DNA of 64,000 bases from Odontocerum albicorne (GCA_949825065.1 OX463854.1:11693112-11757111); one strand, 5' to 3'; shown: positions 1 through 11,410, counted from the stretch's first letter. Notes: generated by a model from the sequence alone, not told the origin. Numbers and translations: made by a program.

Positions 1-99
1 TCTTGATATCTATCAAATTGTTGAAGGCAGTATAACCAGTGCATATTGTCCGGTGAAAAGTAAGCTTTCAGAACAATTGCAAGCAAAACACTTAGAGAT

Positions 100-265
100 A
101 GATAAAATTATAAACTCCCGTATCCGAGAAATATGTTGTGAGATAAGCTACAAAGAGCAGTTGGCAGTGGTTAGGCCACGTGGAAAGGATGAATAGTACA
201 AGAGTTTGCTAGATGGAAATGCATCAAATACCTGCTGGCAGTTAACCTCTAGAAAGACTTTCAAA
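100..265 (+). mobile_element. LINE fragment (RTE-type, C-terminal region)
   Basis: One frame reads QWLGHVERMNSTRV, a version of the W-x-GHV-x-RM motif found near the C-terminus of RTE-type LINE polyproteins. The fragment is short, contains stops and lacks a reverse-transcriptase core. The family is not the same as RTE-A elsewhere in the window. Decayed and non-functional. Confidence 0.5.
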
Positions 266-524
266 TAATATTGATGGTCAATAATCAACGTCACAATAGA
301 CAGTATTGATGACAAAAGTTTACAGGTCTAATTAAAGAAAAGGTTATATTATTATCTAAATCATACAGTTTTATGAATATATTTAGAAGTCTTCTAATAT
401 ATATATTTTTTTAATTGTATACATGCATATAGTACATGCAGCTTCCCTGTCAGGTTGGGTTAAAAGAGAGTTTTATATCATTTTGGCCCCCTGAACATTC
501 ATTTTACTACGATCATCGAATTTT

Positions 525-1135
525 AACACACATACATACCATCACGCAATTTTCCTGTCAGGATAGGTAGAGAGGACAGATCAGCAGACTTTCCTATCTC
601 GACACACATCCTTGGCCTCTTATATATCAATACACCTTCCAATACAACTTCTATGATTTCTCTGACTTTACACGTTTCTTTCTTTGTTCCAAAATATTAT
701 GTGATAGAATATACTCTCCTTGACTAATCCTTTCAAATTTGCAATACATATTTATTTTGTTAATCTTTTTTCATTCATTCTAACATATATACCCAAACCA
801 TCTAAATGTGTTTTTCTTCAGTCTATTGAATATACTATACCAGCATTTGAGTTCACATTAATCTTTAATCACTTATTTTCAAACTTTAGCATACCTTGTT
901 ACCCCTCAATGCATGCATTTCTACAGCATTTATTTGGTTCTTGCCAGTTTTTTTTTCAAGTCCACGTTTCACTCCCATACATCAAAGCTGGTACTTAACT
1001 ACTGTTGTGAACTATCATCTCGGAAAATTTTGATACTGACCGGTTCGAGTATTTATGTTTTAGTGTCCCATTGGTTTTGTTTCCTATCACTACACGCCAT
1101 TCTATACCCCTCTCAACTATTCTATCATTTGAAAA
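525..1135 (-). mobile_element. RTE-A LINE, 5'-truncated copy 1
   Basis: The 3' end is at the low coordinate: a CATAC-rich tail, then the conserved block TTTCCTGTCAGGATAGG. Read on the minus strand, the body follows the same order of conserved blocks as the other RTE-A copies, up to the CGGTTCGAGTATTTATG block near 1040 and the ATAGGAAAC block near 1085. No intact reading frame. It abuts a LINE-J fragment at about 1155. Confidence 0.75.
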
Positions 1136-1154
1136 ATACGACCAAAATAGTAGA

Positions 1155-1775
1155 ATTCCTCAACGTGAGATATCATCGGTCAAATGAAAAAGGAAAGTAT
1201 GGTGAAGAGGAAAAAAAATTGGAATGAACACGTTATATTACTGATTTGCAATTAAGAGTTTTTCAGTCACTTTTAAAAACATTCTAATGACGGAGCGAGT
1301 CAAACATTAGTTTGTAACTGGTTCCAGGGTGTTAATGCATAGTTAGTAAAGATCGATGTAAAAAAAGAAGAGTGGGGAACTGTGAACGTCAATATACAAT
1401 AAATGTTTGAGAGTAGTGCCAGTCCATAGGTTCCATTAGAATGAAAAGAAGAGTGGGGAACTGTGAACGTCAATATACAATAAATGTTTGAGAGTAGTGC
1501 CAGTCCATAGGTTCCATTAGAATGAAAAGAAGAGTGGGGAACTGTGAACGTCAATATACAATAAATGTTTGAGAGTAGTGCCAGTCCATAGGTTCCATTA
1601 GAATGAAAAGAAGAGTGGGGAACTGTGAACGTCAATATACAATAAATGTTTGAGAGTAGTGCCAGTCCATAGGTTCCATTAGAATGAAAAGAAGAGTGGG
1701 GAACTGTGAACGTCAATATACAATAAATGTTTGAGAGTAGTGCCAGTCCATAGGTTCCATTAGAATGAAAAAAAA
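1155..1775 (-). mobile_element. LINE-J fragment carrying an in-frame 81-bp tandem expansion
   Basis: The sequence at 1155-1366 aligns by eye with the 3' part of the LINE-J copy at 62380-62600 (same strand). The minus-strand peptide ends SIFTNYALTPWNQLQTNV, matching SSFTVHAVRLWNQLQTNI of the 62-kb copy. The segment just upstream of this in the protein is repeated five times (1367-1771). The fragment is a 5'- and internally truncated retrotransposon. Confidence 0.8.
1367..1771 (-). repeat. Tandem repeat, 5 x 81 bp, inside LINE-J coding sequence
   Basis: Units begin at 1367, 1448, 1529, 1610 and 1691 and look identical or nearly so. The 81-bp period is 27 codons, so a minus-strand frame stays open for 160 codons (1300-1782), each repeat reading SFHSNGTYGLALLSNIY and on. 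The homologous segment of the 62-kb LINE-J copy is single-copy. This is local amplification of transposon sequence. Confidence 0.9.
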
Positions 1776-2009
1776 ACTGCAAGTATGTTATGTTATTGCT
1801 TTAAGGTATTTTTTCATCTAAATTTATTGTTGTTATGGCGCTTATTAGCTACGTATCAAATTCTTGAAATGCAATTTGTTTTAATTTTGTCGTGAAACTA
1901 AGAAATTACACACCTTTCACATGGGCGTTAACCAGAGGAATGATAGTTTTTCAAATCCAAAATTGGATTTATTCCTCTCCTCATTTATTATGTTTTATTT
2001 AGATTTCTG

Positions 2010-2100
2010 CCCAAACATGAAGAGATTGCTACATGTCAATAAGCCCGCCATGTTGTACTTTATACAACGAAAATTTAATACAATACAATACAAACATTAA
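2010..2100 (+). mobile_element. SINE-A / LINE-J type 3' tail
   Basis: Contains the conserved tail blocks GAAGAGATTGCTACATG, AATAAGCCCGCC and TTGTACTTTATACAACG, followed by an AATACAATACA tail. The tRNA-like head is missing, so SINE and LINE origins cannot be told apart. Confidence 0.6.
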
Positions 2101-2137
2101 AGACAGAGTTTCCAGTATTTTGTTATTCATTATAAAC

Positions 2138-2561
2138 CAGGCATGGCCAACTCAAATTGCGCCACGGGTCGCATTGACGACCAAAACATTTCCACTGACC
2201 GCCCATAAAAAGAATAATTGTATATTTTGTTCCAATATTTTTTCGACATCTGGCTCTACAACGGAATTAATTTTTTTTTGTTTTTTTTGTAAGTGATTGA
2301 TTTGGATGCAGATATACACAGAAAGTGTTTAATCAGTGTAAATCTGAAAAAGTAAACAATACTACAACTAGATATGAAGATAAAACATGTGTTAAACTAA
2401 CAACAAAATGTATTTATATGATAATATGATTTATTACTCTATGTTATTAATTCGTTCATATTTGTATGAAAAAAAAACTAATTCGTCATGACATGACCGT
2501 GACCGTGACATCAACATGACCGGAGGCCGCACATAAGGGCGTCGCGGGTTGATCAGTCCTG
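2138..2561. mobile_element. hAT-like MITE
   Basis: The 424-bp segment starts CAGGCATGGCCAA and ends TTGATCAGTCCTG. The ends are imperfect inverted repeats, and the subterminal sequences (GCGCCACGGGTCGC and GGCCGCACATAAGG) are of the GC-rich kind common near hAT ends. The flanking octamers TTATAAAC (2130-2137) and TTACAGAC (2562-2569) match at 6 of 8 positions and fit the hAT target consensus nTnnnnAn. No transposase frame, so non-autonomous. Confidence 0.6.
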
Positions 2562-2639
2562 TTACAGACATTTCATTTGAAAATGTGCTTTCAGGCTTAC
2601 TTGTGTTTTATAAATTAATTGCTCTTCACCATTATCCTA

Positions 2640-2990
2640 ATCACGCCATGTCCCTGTTAAGATAGGCAGAGGGAACAGATCTCCACTTCATTCTATCCTG
2701 GCACACATTTTTCACTTCTGCTACGTCCATACACGTATGCCTTATTACGTATACTATCCTATTATTAAGGATTTTCACTATTTTCATTGTCATATTTTGA
2801 TTCATTTGGTCATGTCACGTTGTTTTAGACCTTCCCAAACTTCGTGCACATTCTATGCTGCTCGTATAGATTATTTTTATAAATCTTTCATTATTCATTC
2901 TTTATACGTGTTAGAACAATCTCAGTGCTCTTTTCAACTTAAGTACTGCATTTTCTTTCAATTTGCATTCTTTCCCTGACGTTCTCATTT
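2640..2990 (-). mobile_element. RTE-A-like LINE, diverged copy 2
   Basis: The 3' end block TCACGCCATGTCCCTG, then AGATAGGCAGAGGGAACAG, matches RTE-A. The body is more diverged than other copies but keeps the AATCTCAGTGCTCTTTTC block in the right place. The sequence at 3000-3230 is not clearly part of it. Confidence 0.55.
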
Positions 2991-3244
2991 TTCATTATGT
3001 CTTATATAGATTTTATGCATTTTTATCTTGAAATACTCCTGTCAGTAAACATATTTTACAGACCACCATTCACTCTATTGCCTGCTGCTACTAATTTTTC
3101 AATATCGCACTTCACGCGGCCATCCGATATGAATATGCTCATAAGATATAATATTTCCTTAGATTGCTCTTATGTTTCGTGTGTCATTATTCTTTTTTTT
3201 TGTTTTAGAAAGGAGTAGAACTTTAAGTTCTTTACATCTTCTTA

Positions 3245-3685
3245 ATATTGTTTTCCATTTCGATCCAATACGGCAGGGTAATATAATAGAGCTTTTGACG
3301 TTGCTAGCGCATTAATATGGAATAGTCTGCCTCTAAGTGTTCGAGATGTGAGTGGAGTGTGCAGCTTTAAAAAACACTTGAAGACAACCCTCTTTTAGAA
3401 GGTTTTATCATAATTCCTGATTTTAAATGAACACTTCACACATTTTTTTAGTCTATATGTACAAAGGTGTGGGCTGAAAAAAAATCGTTTTCCTTGAGTG
3501 CGGGTTCGCCTTATATAAGTGAGGTGTTTTTCGGCCGGGGGAATGTTGTAGGATGAACCCGAACCTTTTAATGTCCTTTCTCTAAAATTTATTTTCTGCA
3601 GTATATTTTGAGATATATGGTATGTGCGATTTCGGAATGAATTTATATATGTACACACCAGGTTACTGTCAAAGAACCTATATTT
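3245..3685 (+). mobile_element. LINE-C fragment (CR1/L2-like): RT C-terminus and 3' UTR
   Basis: The plus-strand peptide RAFDVASALIWNSLPLSVRD, then FKKHLKTTLF and a stop, is the typical end of CR1/L2/Jockey LINE ORF2 (WNSLP...FK..LK..LF). A 3' UTR follows, with blocks GGTGTGGGCTGAAAA and GAACCCGAACCTTTTAAT, and ends near the A/T-rich TTTATTTATTTG. A second 3' UTR of this family lies at 3765-3990. Confidence 0.7.
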
Positions 3686-3764
3686 ATTTATTTGAACTAA
3701 TCTGAGATAGTATTTGTGGATTTTTTTTCTGCCATTTATTTATTTTCTGTTTTTATTTCTTCTT

Positions 3765-4115
3765 AATCAACATGTGCAAGGGTGTGGGTTGAAAAACATC
3801 TGGTGTCCTCACGGCTGGGCTCGCCCTATATTGATTGGGTGAATTTTGGCTGGAGAGGTGTTATGAGATGAGCCCAGACCTTTTGATAGCTTCTCTCTTA
3901 AATGTATTTTCTGCCATTTATGTGTTTTTTGGAATGCATTTCAGTATATTATGTACATACTATGTTGCTATCAATAAACCTTTATTTATCTGTACATTTC
4001 CCTTCACCTAAAGCCGAATGTGTTACTACAACATCCCGGAATATCTACAAAGGTTTCTTTGTAGTTCGTTTTCTTTTGGTAAGTTTTCTGCGATTTCCTT
4101 AACGAAAATATTTTT
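3765..4115 (+). mobile_element. LINE-C 3' UTR, second copy
   Basis: Repeats the blocks at 3455-3680: GGTGTGGGTTGAAAA, GGGCTCGCCCTATAT, GAGCCCAGACCTTTTGATAG and a terminal CAATAAACCTTTATTT. The 4000-4110 part also matches 28070-28180. No coding sequence. The back-to-back arrangement suggests duplication or two insertions at one place. Confidence 0.6.
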
Positions 4116-4194
4116 CTGAATATATGTACATAACATACGAGTATATTCGTATATGCAGATGTCGAGAAGTACTCGTACTTAGAGGGATCGAGTC

Positions 4195-4635
4195 CCGATT
4201 AATGTAACATATTTATTTATATAATGTTTTATTTTTATTCATATAAAGCAATGTATTTATGATGATATGTTATCACGAAACTATTATTCATAGAGAAAAA
4301 AATAATACAAAAGCATAGATAAGAATTTATTCTAAAAAGTAATGAAATCACGCGTCGAAAACTTTTCGTATGACACATTCCATGAATAAAGATCACATAA
4401 TACTTCTTAAGGGAACATTGTATAGCATGTGTCGTTTCCACCAGACAATTTCATTTCCCATCCAATATTTGAATTCTGGATGTGACAGTTCAACACGGAG
4501 AGAAAATAATTCTGGATTGAATATCTCAAATTAATGCGAAACTTTTTTTGTTCAATAGGCAATCCACCTAAACTAGAATGATTCGTGCCACCAAAGTCAA
4601 GTAATTATGCGTCAATATAATAAAACATTGGGTTT
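4195..4635. other. No recognised feature
   Basis: AT-rich sequence with scattered stops in all frames. I saw no repeat shared with the rest of the window. Confidence 0.5.
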
Positions 4636-4639
4636 TAAA

Positions 4640-4935
4640 ATTACAATACAAGACAATTTAAAGTTTTAAATGATTAAACTTCAAACAATTTACAATCCAT
4701 TTATAAGTGGAAAAGTTTCAAAAGAAAGAAGAAACGCAACATTCATTGGACGCGGTAAAGATACGATTTTTAGTAAATCGAGTCTGTCTTGGTCGAAAAT
4801 TACATGGTCGATAGTTTCATCATCCAGACCACACTCCCAGCCGGGATTCTCCACAATATCTATTCTGTTGGTGACTAGCCACCATGCAGTTGACCGTCCA
4901 CAAACGACATACGACAGACACATTCATCCTGTTCA
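4640..4935 (-). mobile_element. LINE C-terminal zinc-knuckle fragment (Jockey/R1/I-like)
   Basis: The minus-strand frame at 4690-4923 contains WECGLDDETIDHVIFDQDRL. This resembles the C-x-CG-x-x-ETxxHVLF-x-C knuckle near the C-terminus of Jockey/R1/I-group LINE ORF2. One cysteine of the expected set is missing (D where C is usual after VIF). A relic. Confidence 0.5.
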
Positions 4936-5084
4936 TTGTTATTATATTAACCTTTCCCTTCCTGTGCTAAAAAAATCCGTCCGTTCCGGTGTTGTGTATT
5001 CAATACACATGTAAAAATGGGCGATTTAAAATCGGAAAAATAAGAATATTCATAGTCAATAAGAATATTGAAGTCAAAAGTGAT

Positions 5085-5290
5085 AATCATTGAAATTCGA
5101 TTATCGGCCAACGTTCGAACGAATATCGGCCAACGTTCACAAAACGGGCAAAACGACCACCTTTACCGAAAGCCGCCGACCTACTGAGCGAGAGAAGCGA
5201 GCGAACTGAGATTCTGTTTCTTGCGTTTCCATATACCAAAGTAGAGTGAGAATGAGACGTGAATAGCGTCGCTTCCTCACCCATAGCGGT
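5085..5290. other. GC-richer segment with direct repeat ATCGGCCAACGTTC
   Basis: ATCGGCCAACGTTC occurs twice (near 5102 and 5123), followed by a purine-rich GAGCGAGAGAAGCGAGCGAA run. GC content is visibly above the flanks. No protein family recognised on either strand. It could be the end of a DNA element or a regulatory segment. Confidence 0.3.
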
Positions 5291-6405
5291 TTTTTAGAAT
5301 GAATATACCTACGTCACACACTGGCACACGTTTGATTGCATTGGTAAATTTATTCGCGATTTTCACAAAATATCTCTGATGGGGCCAATAAGTGCTAATT
5401 ATTATTAGTATTGTTTTTTTCATTCAATGCGTAAATGTATAACGGAAGAATGCCTAAAATCTGAACCCAGTATTTATTATATTTATAGAGATATTAAAGT
5501 TTTTAGAAGCAATATGTACTAGTTACGCATCACAGGACAGGAAGGGTTAAGCATGGTTTCAATACTGTTGGATTGATTTATATCTAGAGCCCTTATTTAC
5601 CCAGTTATATCCCAATTCAACGTCCATCAGTGCCAAGCATCGTGTTTAATATAATGTTATTAACAACCGGCAGAATATGCTTCCTTTGCCAAGGAATCAA
5701 CACACATACGAAACTTAAGACGGGTTCTTTTCAATAGATTTGTTCTCTAAACGGTTTTTATCCATGATTTTTGTAGACTGGTAGGAATAAAACAACATTT
5801 AAAACAAAATACAAGTAGTGAGTATTTCATTCATCACAAAAGATAAATATTCCTAAAACAAAAAAAATATTTACACGTGAACCAAATAAAAAAAAACCTT
5901 CAACACAAGCCATAATTTTTTTACATTGCTTTGGTGAGAAGTAAATTAGAATATAATTATAGTATATTATATGGTCACCCCATTGAACGATCCATTCTAC
6001 TGCATTGGAGAGAGTCCAACACAGGTTTTTGCATAACATTTATTAAAAAATTAGCCTTAATAGATGTTGCCTCAACAAAGTTCTGTTAAAAATATAGCGA
6101 GCTTGGAATTAGGTGAAAATTTTCTAATACTTTTTTATATAAATAATACCAACGGAAATTGAATCTGTTAATCTCGTTTATCAACTAAGGCACATATGAC
6201 CATAATAATACTATTTTTTCATTTGCTTCCCTCAGCTGAGGTTTTTTTAATTTACAAGTGTTTCCCGAATGTGGAAATACCTTAACAATTCGCATTTGAT
6301 GCTCCAGTAAATCTTCGTAGCTAGATTCCACAGCATACATTTATCTTCCTGTATAATATTGATCAACGGGAATAAAAATTCGTTACTCTCAGGTTGAAAA
6401 ATATA
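5291..6405. other. No recognised feature
   Basis: AT-rich, no long frames, no shared repeats noticed. Confidence 0.5.
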
Positions 6406-6409
6406 TTGT

Positions 6410-6470
6410 TTATAAACCATCACGCCATTTCCCTGTCGGGGTAAGCAGAGAGGAGAAAGCACTCTTCAGA
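6410..6470 (-). mobile_element. RTE-A LINE 3' tip, copy 3
   Basis: Only the last 60 or so bases of the family: CACGCCATTTCCCTGTCGGG followed by GTAAGCAGAGAGGAG. An extreme 5' truncation. Confidence 0.6.
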
Positions 6471-6474
6471 TGTG

Positions 6475-7640
6475 ATACAATAGTAATGAATTCTATTTTA
6501 AGTGGAGCGTAGTGTTCATACATTAACTTAAATTTTGACATAACTTCCCAAAAAGGGTTGTTTTCAAGTGCTTCCTAAACTGCATACGCCACCAATATCT
6601 CTAACACTTTGAGGCAGATAAAAATCAATCCAATTGAATATTTCTTGAGAAAACAAAAGTTAACCAAAAATAAATATCACCAATTCGTTAAATATTACTC
6701 AATAATAATTCACTGTTGCAATAGCAAAATAAACACGTTAAAAATACATTGTTATCGATTACAACCAATCATGAAATATAATAAAAATATAATGTGATAT
6801 TGTGCACAGATTAAGGACCACTGTTCTCTTCTTTCTGAAATTATTTTGATTGAATTTTATAAGAACTGGTCTGTGATGAACTGGAAAGGAAAAAAAAATG
6901 GTCTATGAACACAAAAAGTTTAGGAACTGGTATTTAAGATTAAGAAATTGAATGCATTCCTAAAGACTAGTGTTAAATCGTTAAACATATAATTTATGTC
7001 TTTGCTTATATGAGTTGGTCTTTCAGAATGTATTCCCTAGTAATATTTTTGTTTATATCAAAAAGGTTTACGAATTTATTATAGGCTCACGAAATGTGGC
7101 CATTTACAGTAGTGAAGAGTAAAAAAATAAAAATGAAATATCGGAAGGATGCGGACGTGATGATAACTGTTGCCATAATTTTTATTTTTATCGTGTTGAA
7201 AACAACAAAGTGTTGCCGGGTTACATGTAAAATGTCCTTTTGTATTTATAATCCAATACTAACACGTTTCAAATTGGATTTTTAAAGAACTCACCTATTT
7301 CAAATGAGGTTTTTGTAAAAATAGGTCGCATTGTTACAATACACTCGATTATTTTTTTTTAATTAAAGTAAACAAAACCAAAATTTATAATCTGATTTGA
7401 AAAAAGCATTTCAATTTATAAAGCCGCTTTTTGTAAACAAAATCTTATGGGATAAATATACTTCGGAATATAAGTTACAGGGGCCATAAAACATGATGTC
7501 AAAATATGAACTATATTCATTTGTAGTCAATAACACAGTATTTTCCATCAGAAACATCTTATATACTGAGATAACTTTCTACAAAGTTGTATTTCCTACA
7601 CTTTTCTATGGATCTGTTGCTTGGGTTCCCTATAGAAGTT
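6475..7640. other. No recognised feature
   Basis: AT-rich. The short frame at 7094-7285 has no recognisable motif and looks like chance. Confidence 0.5.
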
Positions 7641-7644
7641 ACAT

Positions 7645-7965
7645 TCGGAACCTGCAAATGCTCCGTTAGCATTTTCTTCGCCACATCTTTCGGATTCACT
7701 GGAATTATTATGTCTCAAATGTCTCGGTCTGCAACGCTTCAATGTTAAACTTATTGAGGACATGGTTGTAGAGGCGAAATTGAGATAATCGGGCATGTGC
7801 TACGCACGAGCGATAACAGACTTTCAAAACGCATCCTAGACGGGCAAATAATGAATAAGCAAAGAGTTGGTGGGCAGAGAAAGGGCTATAAGGACAGTTT
7901 TTTAAAGTCACAGACTTAGTATGGAGTGCCTGAAGACTGAGAGTAGTACATCAAGATCGTGGGAG
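7645..7965 (+). mobile_element. LINE fragment (RTE/L1-like C-terminus)
   Basis: The plus-strand reading around 7780-7900 gives GHVLRTSDNRLSKRILDGQI, then KQRVGGQRKGYKDS. This is the G-H-V-x-R, LxK, G.R..G..K.R.KD pattern of a LINE family common in animals. Frameshifted and truncated. No other copy of this subfamily noticed in the window. Confidence 0.55.
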
Positions 7966-8114
7966 GGGGAGAGTTCTATATTTTTGAGTTGGTGGTCCCT
8001 CAACAGTTAGATGTGTGAGAAACAGTCATTGTGATGCAAATATGCTTCAGGATAACAAGGAAGCTTAGCTAGACCGTATGTCTCTGATATGCTGTGGAAA
8101 GGAGTAATGCTGTG

Positions 8115-8545
8115 GAAATATTTCCTTAATTCAAAATCACTTTATCCAACCATACTTTCCTTGGTTTTCCTTTACCACGCTTTCCACTCACATTCGCATT
8201 GTATATTTACTTTATTAGTAAACATCTTAAAGTGGTCTTCATCTTACTAATACATCAGTCTTGAATTCACACTCATCCCTAGCCCCTTCATTTTGCACTG
8301 GGTTTTTTATTATATTCTTCTCAGTATACGTATTTCCGCAGCATTTATTCGTCTCCACGTTTCACTCCCATACATAAAAGTTGGTACTAAAATACTATTC
8401 TAGATTATCATCTTAGCAGATTTTGATACTATCCGGTTCGAGTATATACCATATGTTTTAGTGCCCCATTAATTTTGTTTCCTATCACTACACGCTTTTC
8501 GATAAATTTGTTACTTTTCTATCATACGAAAAAATACTACTTAAT
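8115..8545 (-). mobile_element. RTE-A LINE, copy 4 (no 3' tip)
   Basis: Blocks in order from the low coordinate: CCAACCATACTTTCCTTGG, then CACATTCGCATTGTATA, ACACTCATCCCTAG, CACGTTTCACTCCCATACAT and ATCCGGTTCGAGTATATA. The last 150 or so bases of the family, including the tail, are missing, so both ends are lost. Confidence 0.75.
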
Positions 8546-8564
8546 GTAACAATTGATATTCTGA

Positions 8565-8760
8565 TTTGTTTTATCAAACACTGTTTATTCCATTTTATAT
8601 AACGGTATAACCCTACCGGTTTCAGGATTTACACTTCATCGTCAGAGAAGCACTAAAAAGACTTAAAACCAGAAGGGTTATACCTTTATATTAAGTGGAA
8701 TAAACAGTGCTTGACTAAACAAATTACAATGTCTTTAAACCTCCACAGTGTTTATTTCAT
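8565..8760. mobile_element. Foldback element, diverged copy
   Basis: The left part holds AACACTGTTTATTCC, GGTATAACCCTACCGG and TTTCAGGATTTACAC. The right part repeats them inverted: AGAAGGGTTATACC and TGGAATAAACAGTGCTTGA. The arms are imperfect and about 80-90 bp long. The same structure recurs at 37378-37592 with better arms. No coding capacity. Confidence 0.7.
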
Positions 8761-9110
8761 TAACTTTAAATAATACATAATTGATATTCACCATATAAGA
8801 TAAAATAAATGTATTGATATCTATCAACTGATATTTTATCTCAATATATTTCGATGGTAAGAGTTCCGTTCAAAGAGCGATGCAAAATAGTCAGATAAGG
8901 TCTGGCAAATACAATCCACTCAACTGACTAAGTTTGGGCCAACCTTTATGGTATGCGGCAAGACACTATGCCTCTGACATGGTTCAATAAGTTCCAGAAG
9001 ATTTTAGGGTCTTCAATTATATTTAACTCCATTATATGAAATTAATTACCCTAGCTATTGTCTTCGTGGCTGGCGTTAAATTTTGAACGAACACTTATCA
9101 GCTGAAATAT
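8761..9110. other. No recognised feature
   Basis: A plus-strand reading near 8940-9000 (WANLYGMRQDTMPLTWFNKF) looks protein-like, but I could not assign it to a family. Confidence 0.4.
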
Positions 9111-9347
9111 TGTATAGGGTGGTGCAAATATCATCGCGCTATTAGAACAAGTTGCCATTCTTTTCAATAATGTGTGACAGTTTTGTTGACACTCATATGA
9201 CTATATCTCACACTTTTGTTATATGTTCTAGCTACCAAAAACACCCTACATATATAATAACCTCAAAAATTTTTTGTGGAGTTTTTTGAAAACTTTATGT
9301 TAATAAATCATGGAGTCTGGAACAGCTCAATGTAAATATTGACAATA

Positions 9348-9425
9348 TACGAGTACTTTACCTTAAAGACGTATATTTTCCAGCCCGGGGATTGTAAGTT
9401 TGATTTTCGTTGTAACTCTTTTTTT
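9348..9425 (+). mobile_element. Degenerate SINE head
   Basis: CAGCCCGGGGATTGTAAGTTTGATTTTCG resembles the box B side of SINE-A (compare 20480-20505), but box A is not convincing. Confidence 0.35.
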
Positions 9426-10020
9426 TTTAAAAGTGTCCAACCTGTTTTTAATTACCATCTCCATAACGTTTTTTTTTTGTTTGAATTTTGCCAAAACTTG
9501 TCAGATTATACTGTACGATATACATATACATCTTTATTTTAAACAGTAAAATCATATTTGCACAAAAAAATAATATCTATGGGCAGAAATGATTAAAAAA
9601 ACAATTTAAAAGCTTATCCCTACATAGTAGCCCGAGGTAGCCTATAAGCTGTTATTATTAAAAAAAATACCAATAAAAAACTAAATATTCACGTAGCTAA
9701 CCAAATGGATATTTTTAATAGTTATATTCAAACTTATAATACAACCAAATCAGATGGCAACGTTTGAGGCACCCTATATTTTTATAGCTTTTATGGCTTT
9801 CATATTTTCCCTTTCAGCTTTTTTGTGTCCTCGTGTGGACGTGTTTCATGTGTCGCTCAGTTCCTTCAGGAAAAATCTCTTAAATTCAGTGTAGTATTTT
9901 AAATATATTTTTTGTATTATGTAACATGTTATATTTTGTCAAAGTGTTTTAGTATAACATATATATTTTTACAACTGTTATCGAACAAGTCTTAACACGT
10001 TGAATAATTCAATTAATTAA
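9426..10020. other. No recognised feature
   Basis: AT-rich. The segment from 9115 to 9775 is bounded by ATAGGGTG-type ends in inverted orientation, a weak hint of a decayed DNA element. Confidence 0.4.
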
Positions 10021-10095
10021 TTTATTTTTTTCAAATTCTTTGCACATTACGAATTAAGGAAACCTGTAATGTGCAAAGAATTTGAAAAAAATAAA
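10021..10095. repeat. Perfect inverted repeat, 30-bp arms, 15-nt spacer
   Basis: Left arm 10021-10050 ends TTCTTTGCACATTAC. Right arm 10066-10095 starts GTAATGTGCAAAGAA. Every base of the 30-bp arms pairs; the spacer is GAATTAAGGAAACCT. A transcript from either strand would form a strong hairpin. Confidence 0.9.
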
Positions 10096-10139
10096 CTAAT
10101 AAATTGAGTTTAAATAGGTTTACGTTATATCGTGTTATA

Positions 10140-10475
10140 TACATACACACACACCATCACGACATTCTTCTATTGTGGTAGACAGAGAGGACAGAGTGCC
10201 AGACTTTACTATTTCAACACACATCCTTCGCCTCTTCCACATCCATACACTTTTTTCTGCGTTTCATTCTTTTAGAACGTCATTTATTTTGTCCAACCAC
10301 ACTTCTTTGGTCTTGCTCTCACATGCCTTTCCCCCACATTTGCGCTATACATCTGTTTTGTTAGCCTTTCTTCATTCATTCATTCCACATACCCAAATCA
10401 TCTCGACGTGCTCTTCTTCATCTTACTTAACACATCAGTTTAAATTCAAATTCATCCCTTATGTGTTCATCTGTT
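10140..10475 (-). mobile_element. RTE-A LINE, copy 5
   Basis: Starts with an ACACACACCATCACGACATT tail and tip, then GACAGAGAGGACAGAGTG, then CATCCATACAC, GTCCAACCACACTTC and AAATTCATCCCTT. 5'-truncated at about 10475. Confidence 0.75.
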
Positions 10476-10479
10476 AATT

Positions 10480-11215
10480 TGAATAAAAAGACAAAAGTTC
10501 TTTTTAAACTGATTAATTAGAAAATATTTCAGCATGAAATACCTGAAAGTTATTATTCCTGAAAAGAACGTGAAAAAAATGCGATAAAATAATGGATGAA
10601 CAAATAATGTCAGAACATGAATGTTCCTTCGTTGTATTATTTTAAGTCATTGATGTCTTATTTAAAAACTGACACGTAGTCCTACTTTTATGTCTAAATA
10701 TGAATAGGATGCATACGTTTTGGAGTCACTTCAACCTATTTAATGTCCACTCATTGTAATCCAAATAGATATATCTTCGTAATCAAGTAATGTGAGCATG
10801 ATACTTTGGGACTGAATTGTTTTGTATTAAACTTACTTTGTGCACAGTACAATGCAGACAATCATATTAGGAGATAATAGAGAAGCAAATATCTTTCGTC
10901 TTAGTTCGGAGATACGATTTCTCAATAAGAATGTCTTACTTAGATTGTTATTAATAGGAATTCACACATTTTTGACATGTGATAAATTTGGAATCCAAAA
11001 ACTATCTTACCTTAATCTTAATTAAAATTTCTCTTCGTATCTCTTTCGACAGTCCGTCTTTTACTTATTCTGTATTCATTTTAGACTTATATATTTGTAT
11101 TGTTAGTTTTTCGCAACTAATTATCTCGGTATTGCCAAGCTCTCGCAAGGTTCATTTCTCAATTCTACTTTGTCTCTAACAAACGATTATCCTTTAGCCA
11201 AACATTATTTATCAT
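10480..11215. other. No recognised feature
   Basis: AT-rich. Short frames at 10840-11179 show no motif. Confidence 0.5.
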
Positions 11216-11219
11216 ATCA

Positions 11220-11410
11220 TTTTATATTGTATTGCACGTTTGTTGTATTCAGTATAACCTGGTGGACTTATTTTCATGTGGAAATCTCTTGTAACCAACC
11301 ATAAATATGTTAAAGGTGGTTTAAGTAAAAAATGGGATTAAATTAGATTGCAACGGGAACAATGGGAAGACAGACATCTTACCAACGAGTCCATGGAGGC
11401 CGTCAATCAT
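11220..11410 (-). mobile_element. SINE-A, copy on the minus strand
   Basis: The reverse complement reads box A-like GACTCGTTGGTAAGATGTCT, then a degenerate box B region, then the tail GGAAATAAGTCC-type block and ACCAGGTTATACTGAATACA. The tRNA-like head is near 11410 and the 3' tail near 11225. Confidence 0.65.

Noticed and set aside
4690..5014. Plus-strand 114-codon frame at 4670-5014
   Set aside because: It is the antisense shadow of the LINE zinc-knuckle fragment on the minus strand.
9115..9775. DNA transposon bounded by ATAGGGTG-type ends
   Set aside because: Only about 12 of 17 end bases agree and there is no target duplication or transposase remnant.
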